Of a stretch of 13,974 bases of DNA, positions 1 through 7,077 are shown in pieces. The notes below the pieces were generated by a model. The model ran no database searches. It saw only the letters and a list, made by a program, of their open reading frames with translations, and was not told where the DNA came from. Numbering within the stretch: position 1 is the first letter of the stretch; the number at the start of each line of letters is the position of its first letter. The position numbers were made by a program, and so were the translations under genes. The stretch is taken from contig RCAB01000889.1 of NCBI GenBank assembly GCA_003640385.1, positions 1-13,974 on the forward strand, written 5' to 3'. This DNA is from Setaria digitata. Lineage: Eukaryota > Nematoda > Chromadorea > Rhabditida > Setariidae.

Positions 1-88
1 TTTTTTTTTTTTTTTCTTTGTTGTATAACGTACAAGTACGGATATTATCATTAAGATAGAATATATTAAAATAGCCGTATGATCTATA

Positions 89-128
89 TGACGTGAAGAG
101 CTAGACTGACGTCAAACTTATGACGTAT
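89..128. promoter_or_regulatory. cluster of CRE/ATF-type TGACG motifs
   Basis: Three TGACG-core octamers lie within 40 bp: TGACGTGA at 89-96, the perfect palindrome TGACGTCA at 107-114, and TGACGTAT at 121-128. A further reverse half site, GCGTCA, is at 168-173. bZIP factors of the CREB/ATF/AP-1 classes bind such sites. A role as promoter or enhancer of the downstream gene is inferred. Confidence 0.4.
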
Positions 129-265
129 GATTATTATAAAGTTGATGGAATTCATTTTAAAATTATTGCGTCAGCTAATTAAGTTGCACTGAGTAAGAAG
201 AAAGGGAACAGAGTTTTAGTAGTGCAATTTGTGAACAGCGTATGTTGCTGTCTTGTTGCTGCAGC

Positions 266-272
266 TATAAAA
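266..272 (+). promoter_or_regulatory. possible TATA box
   Basis: TATAAAA lies in a relatively GC-rich local context (GCTGCAGC just before), 80 nt upstream of an ATG at 346 and 140-180 nt downstream of the CRE-like cluster. In AT-rich DNA this heptamer is common, so the call rests on context only. Confidence 0.2.
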
Positions 273-498
273 CGATTGAGATAACAAGCAAATTGATTAG
301 CTCAAAAATTTATGCTGATCAGTAAGATAATATAAGGGAGTAGGGATGAAAAGGAGAGATAGGATGAGAGAGAGGAGAAGAGATGATGACTTAGAGGATG
401 GATATATTTTTTTGCTGCTGTTAGTAGTTTATTTGTAAATTTTAAAAAGTTTAAGGGTTATTAGAAATATTAAAATTTATATACATATCATTGGGTTT

Positions 499-529
<31 letters not shown>

Positions 530-684
530 AACGAATTTGTAATTATTTTTGATACTTGCTTGAAGTAGTAATAAATTAAATGGAAATAAAAGGGATAATA
601 TAACAATCACCATAGGATGGTTAACAATATAAGTTGAACTACTTCGATTCATTTTAATTTGCAGAAAGTTAAGGACTGTTGAAG

Positions 685-1044
685 AAGATATTTTATTACT
701 AATGAGAGTAAAGTAAATAATATGGATGAAAAAAAAAAAAAAAAAAAAAAAAAAAGAAACAGCTCTATTACTATAGCAACGAAGCGAAAGAGATTTATTT
801 TTCTGTATGTGAGTGTATGTGTGTTCATGTATATAGATGTATGTATGTGTTTAGTATATCCTAAATAATATGTATTTCTATTAGGTTACTATATATATAT
901 ATATATAAATAATATTAATAATAATAACTTAATAGAAATACATATTATTTAGGATACAGTAATAGAGCTGTTCATTTTTTTTTCTTTTTTTTTTTTTTTT
1001 TTTTTATATTATTTATTTTACTCTCATAAGTAATAAAATATCTT
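685..1044. mobile_element. foldback/MITE-like inverted-repeat element
   Basis: The outer arms match in reverse complement. AAGATATTTTATTACT followed by ATGAGAGTAAA at 685-710 pairs with 1018-1044, the flanking ATTATTTA/TAAATAAT sequence also pairs, and GAACAGCTCTATTACT-type sequence near 757-774 pairs with about 958-974. The inner arms 857-888 and 925-956 pair with one mismatch around an AT-rich loop. About 80 bp of the left half (roughly 776-856) has no partner, suggesting an insertion or a deletion in the right arm. It has no coding capacity and I see no clear target-site duplication. The long A run on the left and T run on the right are also complementary. Confidence 0.65.
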
Positions 1045-1377
1045 AATATATATATATATTCTTTTTCATTTATCTTCCAGTATGATTTTGTCGAAAATCT
1101 TCTGAAAGCATTCATTATCTGCGATATAAGTTGGAGACCTAAATTATTATCTTATAAACATTGAAGTAAAAAATTTTGAACATTATGATAGAAGAGAAAA
1201 ATTGCTAAAAAAATTTTTCGGATGATTTTTCCTTATCGTCTCTTGATTTAGAAAGAAAAAATATTAATTCATAGAGAAAGAAAGACTTGTCGGTTTACTT
1301 TCATTGTTAATTCGCATTTTCAAATTTTGCGCTTTGTATAGAAATATTTAAATTTTAAGTTCTTTTATTTTGCACAG

Positions 1378-1446
1378 ATTTCTTGTACTTTGGGGTGTGG
1401 CAGTCAAAAGGACAAATCCGGTTCGAAAAAAAGCAAAAACTATTTA
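1378..1446 (+). CDS. pygo: tentative upstream exon of the Pygopus-like gene
   Basis: A TTTTGCACAG acceptor precedes 1378 and TTTA|GTAAAG is a possible donor. In phase 0 the 69 nt give 23 residues including a basic run, KDKSGSKKSKN. Pygopus proteins carry a basic nuclear localisation signal N-terminal to the NHD, which fits. The phase matches the exon at 1594, which itself needs an upstream exon because it has no ATG. There is no ATG here either, so the start lies further upstream. The exon is supported only by splice signals, phase and the basic content. Confidence 0.4.
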
Positions 1447-4400
1447 GTAAAGCTGTTCCTCTTTTTTTTCTACGACTACCAATACGTTTCATTACTCTAA
1501 TTGATTCATTGGCTGTTGTAAAATCTCATCACTTAAATTTAAGTTGGCAATTGCTCTCTCCCAATGATTAACAAAATTCTGTGAATTTTTCAGGGTTGTA
1601 CAGGTCAATCGCCTCAAGTATCGTTGTATCCATCGCAACAAAACGCATATTCTGCTTATCCATCACAATCTGCCATTACAGTATCGTCAGTTAACGGGCG
1701 GTTACTTTCAAATCATTCCTGTGGTAATTTTTTTTCTCACCTTACTTGATGTCTACTACAAAAGGAACAATATGAGACAGGATTTCTACGTGAGAACGTG
1801 AAATATGCTTTGAAAAATATTGCCGATATTTCATGTCACGTCTCAACAATTTTAAAATTTTTATTAAATTGCAGATGTAACATCCGCAATTTACTCCCAA
1901 CAACCGCAACAAAGTTATCCATTGCAACGATCTTTTTATCAAAATCTAACACCGGAACCACCGGTAACAACAGCTAATAGTGTTATGTCCCAAAGTATGA
2001 GTTGCGAACCTGTTGGTTCGATAACATCGGCACCGATATCTAGTGATAATATGACGGCCTCAGCTTTAACTGATTTGGGTAAGAATATTTATTTGGAACA
2101 TCTTGAGCCATTTTAATTCCATCCATTTTATGTCACGTGTTTATTGCACGTGTGCATTGCATAATGATGTTCATCATGTTTTCATGTTTCATATTTTTTT
2201 AATTACCAATTTATTGAAAACGAATAACTAGAGGTTTTATTTAATCCATCTGCTTTTCATTCATGTAACTGTTTCTTTAGAACAATACGACTAATTATTC
2301 ATAAGTTAGAGGAGTTCATCATTGAGTTGCTTGCTTTCTGTATAGTTTGACTTAATGAACTCTGTAATCAATTGCTACATTATGATTGCAAGATCAATTT
2401 GAGGAGTCAATTAAGTATATGTGCATTTTTTTAATCTTTTTACAGGTACCCAATCTTTGTCAGTCCGGCGACCTTCCAGCTGTAGCAGCCGGAGTCGGCC
2501 ATCATCTTCGTGCTCCTCTGCTACTAACATACAGATTCCAATTACAAGTACTGCAGTCACTCCTACCAGTGCCGCTGGCTCTGTAACAACAAATATGAAT
2601 GGTTTAATTAATGCATCGGTTGCAATTAATACCACAATGTCAGGTGGTGCAAACAAAAACTCTGGTTAGTTTATATCTATCTAGCTGTGTTAAATTTCAT
2701 TGAAAATTCGTCAAAATAATGTCTGAAACTTAGTCTTTCGTCTTTTCAGAGTAGAATTCGATGTAGTGTAACATAAGAAAGCCATTACGCATAAATTATC
2801 TAGTAATAGCATAATTATGTAGACATTGGAATTGAAAATTAGCTAGTCTACCGAAAGAGGACTTTATAATATCAGCTTTAAAACTGTTTACTGTAATGCA
2901 GTCTTATTAAATAACTGGAATAATAACGTTGGAAATTTACAAATAATTCTCTCTAGATGTGTTGATAATTCGTGATCCGTTCGAGGAAGAGCTGCCCGTT
3001 GGACGTTCTAGTTCCACAAATACACAAATGATGTTATTCAATCAACGACCACCACAGTATATTAACACTGGGAATCCACTAGATTCTGGTGGACAGCTAG
3101 AGTTACCCCGGTTAGCTATTTGTGACTCAATTTTTCGAACTATTCATCCTTTTCTTCTTTTTTTCCGTACTATTTGTGGAGGGGAGGAGAGGGAAGGAGG
3201 AGGGAGTGAGAAGGAAAAAGATTTCTGACTGCTAATACTACAGTTTTGATTTTAGCTCGGAAATTGCAGAAAAAATTTTCAAAGTATGTTTATAAGCCTT
3301 TCTTTATAGGCATCTTCGTGTCCCATATCCTGAGTCAGCATATCGAGCATGTATTGCAGCGAATAAAAATTTAGCCAGTTACCGCAACGGGGCACCGTTG
3401 CCCCCCTTCATGCCACCTTATCCATCACTTCCTGGCCCAAGACCAGGTTCGCTTTTTGGTCCTAATGTTGTTTCAATAGAGAATTCTGTAATGTATGGGA
3501 ATCCGCAACAACAACGACAGCAGCAACAGCAGCTTCCTGGAAATGGTTCGAATTTTGGAATGTTACGGAATAACAGAGCTCAAGGAAATGCTTCACCAGG
3601 TTTCTTTCTTCATGAAGATTTATAAATTAAGATTTGACTTAAGCTGCGTTTTTGTATTTTTATAGTCTTCCATCCAATGTTGACATTTAACTACTATTAA
3701 TTATTAGTTTAATTAGTATTTTCAGGTTGTCCACCGTTGTCGATGGCCAATGTACCCACAGGTTTGCCAATTCCAACCCAAGGCTTTGGAAATCCATATT
3801 GTGTCCAAGGGTCGACACTAACGCAGCAAATGTTGGTGCCACCCGGTAATTCTTACTTTCATGACTGATTTATTTGTATTATTGCGGAACTATTGTATTT
3901 CATGTTATCTTGCCATACGGGGACCACTGGTCGGCATTCCACTTTCGGAAATCAGCTCTTAGAATTTTTCCCGTTCTGGTTTTCAAGTTCAAGATATTGC
4001 TGACTTTAATAATCTTTTTTCTTATGGGGAAAGTTTGAGCGGCTGCAAGAGTTCAAACATTATTTCATCTCTTTTTAATCTAACTGCATAATGTTTTTTC
4101 CCTCATTATTGAAAATTGAGGAACGTATTGGTCGTACTTTTGATTCATTTTTGAGTTCTTAGGAATTATAGGAATTTTCTGATTATTTAGCTTGCTTCTA
4201 GTAGCAATTTTGAGAATTATGTACCAAACCAAGCAAAAACCTGTTGAAAAAATGGCATTTACTTACGAAACTCACTTTGGAATTCATAACTTGAAGGGAA
4301 TATAATATTCCTTCTCCATCTTCTACGGCTTTTCTTATTCCATATAGAGAATTAAGTCAAAGTTTACGGATATATGAATGCTAGTATCTCCTGGAAGTGC

Positions 4401-7077
4401 AAAAACAGCATTTTGTATACAGCATAACAAGTAAATTTCGAACCTGCCTAGTTCTGATTAACAACCTGCTGTTGTTTTAGTAACATAACTTTGATTACAA
4501 ACTTGTATAGTAGGAAGCTGGAGATTGTTTAAGTCAACTTCCAGTCGTTGTTCCAACAGCTGTAACGAATTGACGTCAGCTATTATTTGTTGTTTCACAG
4601 GATGTATGCAACGTACGGAGTATCTGCCAGGTGCGTCAGGTCCATATTGTATGCCGGGAAGTGCTAACGCTCAACCTTATTTCGGGGGCCAACCAATTGG
4701 AAGACCAGAAGCAGGTACTTCTGATATGGTGCCTTTGAACGGTGGGCCACAGATAAATCCTATGGGAATGGTAAACATGAATGGTGAGAGAGTTGGACCT
4801 GTTATGGGTATTGTTGGTATGGGACAGCAACTAAATACCGGTTCAAATACAGGGAAAAAAGGAAATAATAAAAGGTATGTTCCATTGTATGAATTTATCA
4901 AGTTATTTTTTTTTTTTCATGTGTAGCTTTTTCTTTGAAACTCATCTTAAATAGGTTATTGGCATCATTTACAGATCTAAAGCTAACAAAGCAACCGCAC
5001 CAGTACCGAATCTTGCTCTCGCGGATGAACAACAGGCACTGGCTGGAAGACGGAAACAACAACCGCTGGTGGCATCTGCGCAACAGCAACCGGTGGTACC
5101 TAATATGATGCTACCTATGTCACTTCCATCGCAGGACTTTTATTTGTCGCAGGGTATTTGTGGCAGTCGTGGTGGCATGCCAACTCATGTTGCACCACCA
5201 CAGCAACAGACAATGGTATCTATGGCCCATACTAATAATGGAGCTGCTGGAGGAGGACTGGGGCAATTTGATCATTTCGATGGTTTGTCAAATTTATGAA
5301 GTGATGTAGATCTAGAATATGTATTGGAAAATTAGCATGCTTATTCAACTTTCGAAATGTGTATTTTGTTCATTGCGGATCGGCAGCTTTAATTCCTAGT
5401 GAAGAATAAAGGGTAATAGTATACACTTCTTATCCGATAAGCAAATTGTTTAGAATTAAATTTAGTAGGTCTGGATTGATGGAAAATAATTTGGGTGTAT
5501 TTATAGTTAGACCTTCAACTAGTATAAGTTGTGCGCCAATGTCGAATTATTGTCCTCCGATGGTAACAGCACCGAGTGCAACAGGTAGAGTATTGCTTTA
5601 TTTTAAATCTCGTTTCAGTTTAAACCAGTTACTTTGTTTGTTTTTACATATGTTTACCAATTCTGTGCAATTTTTAGACACTCCGCCTCAACAGCAGTCC
5701 ACTTCTCAGATGATCGCGAGTTCGATGATGATGACTAGAGGTTACGGTAGCTTCGAACAGAACGGTTTTGTTGATGGCTTTCAGGTTTATTAATTTCTTT
5801 TTTCAATCCTTCGCCTTGACCAAAAATTGTGACTTGTAGCGAATATAATTTTTAAGCCAGCGTAGTGTGAAGTAGGACGGTTTTAAATTCGCCGAAGATC
5901 GTTGAAGGGCGGAAACTACTTTGCACAAACTGTTAAACAGATGATGGTGTAAACAAAAGCGTAGCAGCATTACTGCTATTTTAGAAGATGTTTAGTTCTA
6001 GTTCAAGACGTATTAGTATGAATTGTGCAATTCCTTTTACGGTCGGTTGTGTGACAGTTTGCTGTCGCAACTGAAGTTTGAAACTAAAATTGAGACGCGA
6101 ATTTTTCAGCCGGTCTACTGAACATTTGGTAAGTGTAATATTCACTAAAGCGTTATGTTTTTCACTCATCAGCAGCGGTTTGGTAGCTCTGCTGACCAGA
6201 GGTGGGAATATTATGTGTAAAATGGGCATTTAGTTTTAGTTTTTTCTTTTAGTTTCAAAATTACTATTGCGTAATTTCAAAGTCTCGCTTTGGACCTTTT
6301 AAGATTGCAACATCATAAAACTTTTAGGGTCAGCGCAGTAACGGTAGCGGTGGTGGTGGCAATGGTAATAGTATAACAACCACTAGTAATATCACTACCA
6401 GTGCCAGTGGTGATTCGTTCACTGTTTTAAATGATTCTACCAGTAATGGTAACAAACAACGTTGCGTCAGCTGTACGGAAGAACTAAGAGTAAATTTTAA
6501 TATCATTTATTGTTTATTATTTTTTTTTTTTCAGTTTTTTTTATATATCTTTAACGGAGTTTATGCCCAACAAGAAGCAAAAAGAGAATATTAAATCATA
6601 TTTTTTGATTATCTTCAGTTTCAAAAGTGTGTTAATCAAATTATATTCTGAAGTCTAATAATGTTCTAGAGTGATCGCCCCAGTATTCAATGCACTGCAA
6701 ATGGGGAAGGTTGCCGGCGTTATTTTCATCAAGTAAGATATCCAATGACTTTTATTTTTTCGCAGTTTATTTCTTCTTATCGTGATTATCTTTTTTATTT
6801 GAGAAAACAAATTGTCTGAAAATTTATTGCTCCTTACGTTATCTTGATCTCCTACCAAATTTTTTTCAACCTTTTTTCTTTTTACCATTTTACATTATTG
6901 AAAATATATATGGAAAATCTGTTATTGTTGCCTTAAGCGGATACTGTTTGTTTTCCATTTTAGGAGTGCAGTGGATTATTGTCAGATGCATTCCGTGCTA
7001 TCATTGCGGAACCATGTGCTGAATGGATTTGCCCGGACTGTTTGTGTCGTCAGCAGACGCAACTTACATTTGCTTAG
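1378..7077 (+). CDS. pygo: Pygopus-like PHD finger protein (multi-exon, 5' end uncertain)
   Basis: Pygopus proteins are nuclear adaptors. Their N-terminal homology domain (NHD) recruits the ChiLS/Mediator machinery, and their PHD finger binds methylated H3K4 and BCL9/Legless in the Wnt enhanceosome. Exons I place: 1378-1446 (tentative), 1594-1723, 1875-2078, 2446-2664, 2957-3110, 3310-3599, 3726-3845, 4601-4874, 4975-5282, 5507-5584, 5678-5784, 6328-6489, 6670-6732, 6964-7077. Every junction has GT/AG ends and matching phase. From 1594 the join is 2223 nt, that is 740 residues plus TAG. Counting from 1594, the NHD-like DPF motif is at residues 191-193, a Q-rich stretch lies near 300, and the PHD finger spans 674-729 (C4HC3, with the A-E-W-I-C ending typical of Pygopus). 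The length is nearer Drosophila Pygopus (about 815) than the vertebrate proteins (about 410). No start codon was found with confidence. Exon structure is seen in the sequence; function is from the family; orthology is inferred from domain order. Confidence 0.8.
1594..1723 (+). CDS. pygo: Pygopus-like gene, Q/S/Y-rich exon
   Basis: The exon lies between a TTTTTCAG acceptor and a GTG|GTAATT donor and encodes residues 1-43 plus one base (GCTGQSPQVSLYPSQQ onward). The composition is Gln, Ser and Tyr rich, like the disordered N-terminal region of Pygopus. It ends in phase 1. The frame is fixed by the continuous reading through the following exons, all of which lack internal stops. Confidence 0.72.
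1875..2078 (+). CDS. pygo: Pygopus-like gene, low-complexity exon
   Basis: The acceptor is TTGCAG and the donor is TTGG|GTAAGA. The exon encodes residues 44-111, rich in Ser, Thr, Pro and Gln (for example IYSQQPQQSYPLQ and ITSAPISSDNMTAS). It is 204 nt with phase 1 at both ends, so skipping it would leave the frame intact. It contains the first in-frame ATG of the assembled frame (1985), a fallback start if no upstream exon exists. Confidence 0.8.
2134..2152. promoter_or_regulatory. paired CACGTG E-boxes flanking a forkhead-like site
   Basis: CACGTG at 2134-2139 and again at 2147-2152, with TGTTTAT (forkhead core TRTTTAY) at 2138-2144 between and overlapping the first box. It lies in the intron 2079-2445 of the Pygopus-like gene. 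bHLH-Zip factors bind CACGTG. The regulatory role is inferred. Confidence 0.35.
2446..2664 (+). CDS. pygo: Pygopus-like gene, Ser/Arg then Thr/Asn-rich exon
   Basis: The acceptor is TTTTTACAG and the donor is TCTG|GTTAGT. The exon encodes residues 112-184. It opens with a Ser/Arg segment (VRRPSSCSSRSRPSSSC) that could be a phosphorylation or nuclear-targeting region, and continues as Thr, Ala and Asn-rich sequence. It is 219 nt with phase 1 at both ends. No fold is evident. Confidence 0.85.
2957..3110 (+). CDS. pygo: Pygopus-like gene, NHD motif exon (DPF box)
   Basis: The acceptor is TCTCTAG and the donor is CCCCG|GTTAGC. The exon encodes residues 185-235 and starts with DVLIIRDPFEEELP. This lines up with the NHD core of animal Pygopus proteins, in which a hydrophobic pair precedes Asn-Pro-Phe followed by acidic residues. 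Here the Asn of NPF is Asp. The exon ends in phase 2. In the family the NPF region mediates transcriptional activation by binding the ChiLS complex. Confidence 0.85.
3310..3599 (+). CDS. pygo: Pygopus-like gene, Pro-rich and poly-Q exon
   Basis: The acceptor is TCTTTATAG and the donor is CCAG|GTTTCT. The exon encodes residues 236-332. It starts with HLRVPYPESAYRACIAANKN, the least repetitive stretch of the central region and a possible short folded or binding segment. A Pro-rich run follows (LPPFMPPYPSLPGPRPG), resembling the Pro/Gly/Met-rich sequence after the NHD in other Pygopus proteins. Next comes a glutamine run (QQQRQQQQQ) coded by mixed CAA and CAG. Confidence 0.87.
3726..3845 (+). 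CDS. pygo: Pygopus-like gene, 40-codon Pro/Gly exon
   Basis: The acceptor is TTTTCAG and the donor is CCCG|GTAATT. The exon encodes residues 333-372 (CPPLSMANVPTGLPIPTQGF onward). It is 120 nt with phase 1 at both ends, so it can be skipped without a frameshift. Gly, Pro, Asn and Gln dominate, and no domain is recognised. It is too short to stand out as an ORF and was found by phase and splice-site continuity. Confidence 0.78.
4571..4578. promoter_or_regulatory. perfect CRE palindrome in intron
   Basis: TGACGTCA, followed by GC to give a Maf-like TGACGTCAGC, lies 22 nt before the exon at 4601. It is the second perfect copy of this octamer in the window. The intron (3846-4600, 755 nt) shows nothing else that I can support. 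Confidence 0.25.
4601..4874 (+). CDS. pygo: Pygopus-like gene, Gly/Met/Asn-rich exon
   Basis: The acceptor is TTTCACAG and the donor is AAAG|GTATGT. The exon encodes residues 373-463. It is Gly, Met, Pro and Asn rich (INPMGMVNMNGERVGPVMG), a composition seen between the NHD and PHD of Pygopus and in its ChiLS partner SSDP. It ends in a Lys-rich stretch (GKKGNNKR) that continues into the next exon (SKANK) and may be a nuclear localisation signal. Confidence 0.87.
4975..5282 (+). CDS. pygo: Pygopus-like gene, Q/M-rich exon with alternative stop
   Basis: The acceptor is ATTTACAG. The exon encodes residues 464-566, with Gln-rich patches and a Gly-rich end (NNGAAGGGLGQFDHF). I end it at GATG|GTTTGT because phase 1 there joins exactly to the exon at 5507. 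If that intron is retained, reading continues only through GLSNL to a TGA at 5297-5299. The protein would then end without the PHD finger. Which form dominates cannot be judged from the sequence. Confidence 0.8.
5507..5584 (+). CDS. pygo: Pygopus-like gene, 26-codon exon
   Basis: The acceptor is TATTTATAG and the donor is ACAG|GTAGAG. The exon encodes residues 567-592 (VRPSTSISCAPMSNYCPP onward). It is 78 nt with phase 1 at both ends. The acceptor is weaker than the others; an alternative AG at 5509-5510 would not keep phase with the donor at 5283. Confidence 0.68.
5678..5784 (+). CDS. pygo: Pygopus-like gene, Met/Ser-rich exon
   Basis: The acceptor is AATTTTTAG and the donor is TTTCAG|GTTTAT. 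The exon encodes residues 593-628 (DTPPQQQSTSQMIASSMMM onward, ending GFVDGFQ). It ends in phase 0, and the three introns from here to the end of the gene are all phase 0. Retaining the next intron would add only Val-Tyr before a TAA. Confidence 0.8.
5962..6194 (+). other. cluster of short hairpins in intron 5785-6327
   Basis: Several short inverted repeats occur in succession: TAGCAG/CTGCTA at 5962-5978 with a 5-nt loop, GAATTG/CAATTC at 6020-6033, GACAG/CTGTC at 6053-6066 with a 4-nt loop, AGTG/CACT around AATATT at 6132-6146, and CAGCAG/CTGCTG at 6170-6194. This intron is also less AT-rich than its neighbours. A structured intronic RNA is possible, but no snoRNA or miRNA class is recognised. 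Confidence 0.3.
6328..6489 (+). CDS. pygo: Pygopus-like gene, Gly/Thr linker and first PHD zinc knuckle
   Basis: The acceptor is ACTTTTAG and the donor is CTAAGA|GTAAAT. The exon encodes residues 629-682. A Gly/Asn/Thr/Ser linker is followed by KQRCVSCTEELR, which supplies the first Cys pair of the PHD finger (C674 and C677). It is 162 nt with phase 0 at both ends. The linker separates the disordered body from the folded C-terminal finger. Confidence 0.87.
6670..6732 (+). CDS. pygo: Pygopus-like gene, central PHD exon
   Basis: This is a 21-codon exon between GTTCTAG and CAA|GTAAGA, encoding SDRPSIQCTANGEGC then RRYFHQ. It supplies C690, C697 and H702 of the PHD finger. The spacing between the two Cys is six residues, where PHD fingers usually have two to four. 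It was found only by completing the C4HC3 pattern, and both phases are 0. Confidence 0.87.
6964..7077 (+). CDS. pygo: Pygopus-like gene, terminal PHD exon
   Basis: The acceptor is CCATTTTAG and the stop is TAG at 7075-7077. The exon encodes residues 704-740, ECSGLLSDAFRAIIAEP then CAEWICPDCLCRQ and a short tail. It supplies C705, C726 and C729. The pattern C-S-G-L followed by a helix and A-x-W-x-C-x2-C is characteristic of the Pygopus PHD. The complete pattern is C-x2-C-x12-C-x6-C-x4-H-x2-C-x20-C-x2-C. Confidence 0.92.
   Translation, partial: ECSGLLSDAFRAIIAEPCAEWICPDCLCRQQTQLTFA

Larger units (their letters stand above)
1..1377. other. upstream non-coding region of the Pygopus-like gene
   Basis: No convincing coding exon was found here. 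It holds TGACG motifs near the left edge (89-128), a TATAAAA at 266-272, a purine-rich stretch around 341-387 with an ATG at 346, a T-rich tract at about 487-528, the foldback element 685-1044, and AT-rich filler. The first coding exon or a trans-splice site of the downstream gene may be here or left of the window. Confidence 0.5.

Noticed and set aside
1383..1571. ATG-less-supported open frame starting MYFGVWQSKG on the + strand
   Set aside because: It runs into Phe/Leu-rich intron-like sequence, and a different frame of the same stretch (from 1378) gives a basic segment in phase with the next exon.
2411..2656. Minus-strand frame over the exon at 2446-2664
   Set aside because: The + strand frame joins in phase with its neighbours on both sides; the minus frame has no continuation.
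5946..6195. C/D box snoRNA suggested by GATGATGG and a later CTGA
   Set aside because: The boxes are about 250 nt apart, the first is imperfect and no terminal stem is seen.
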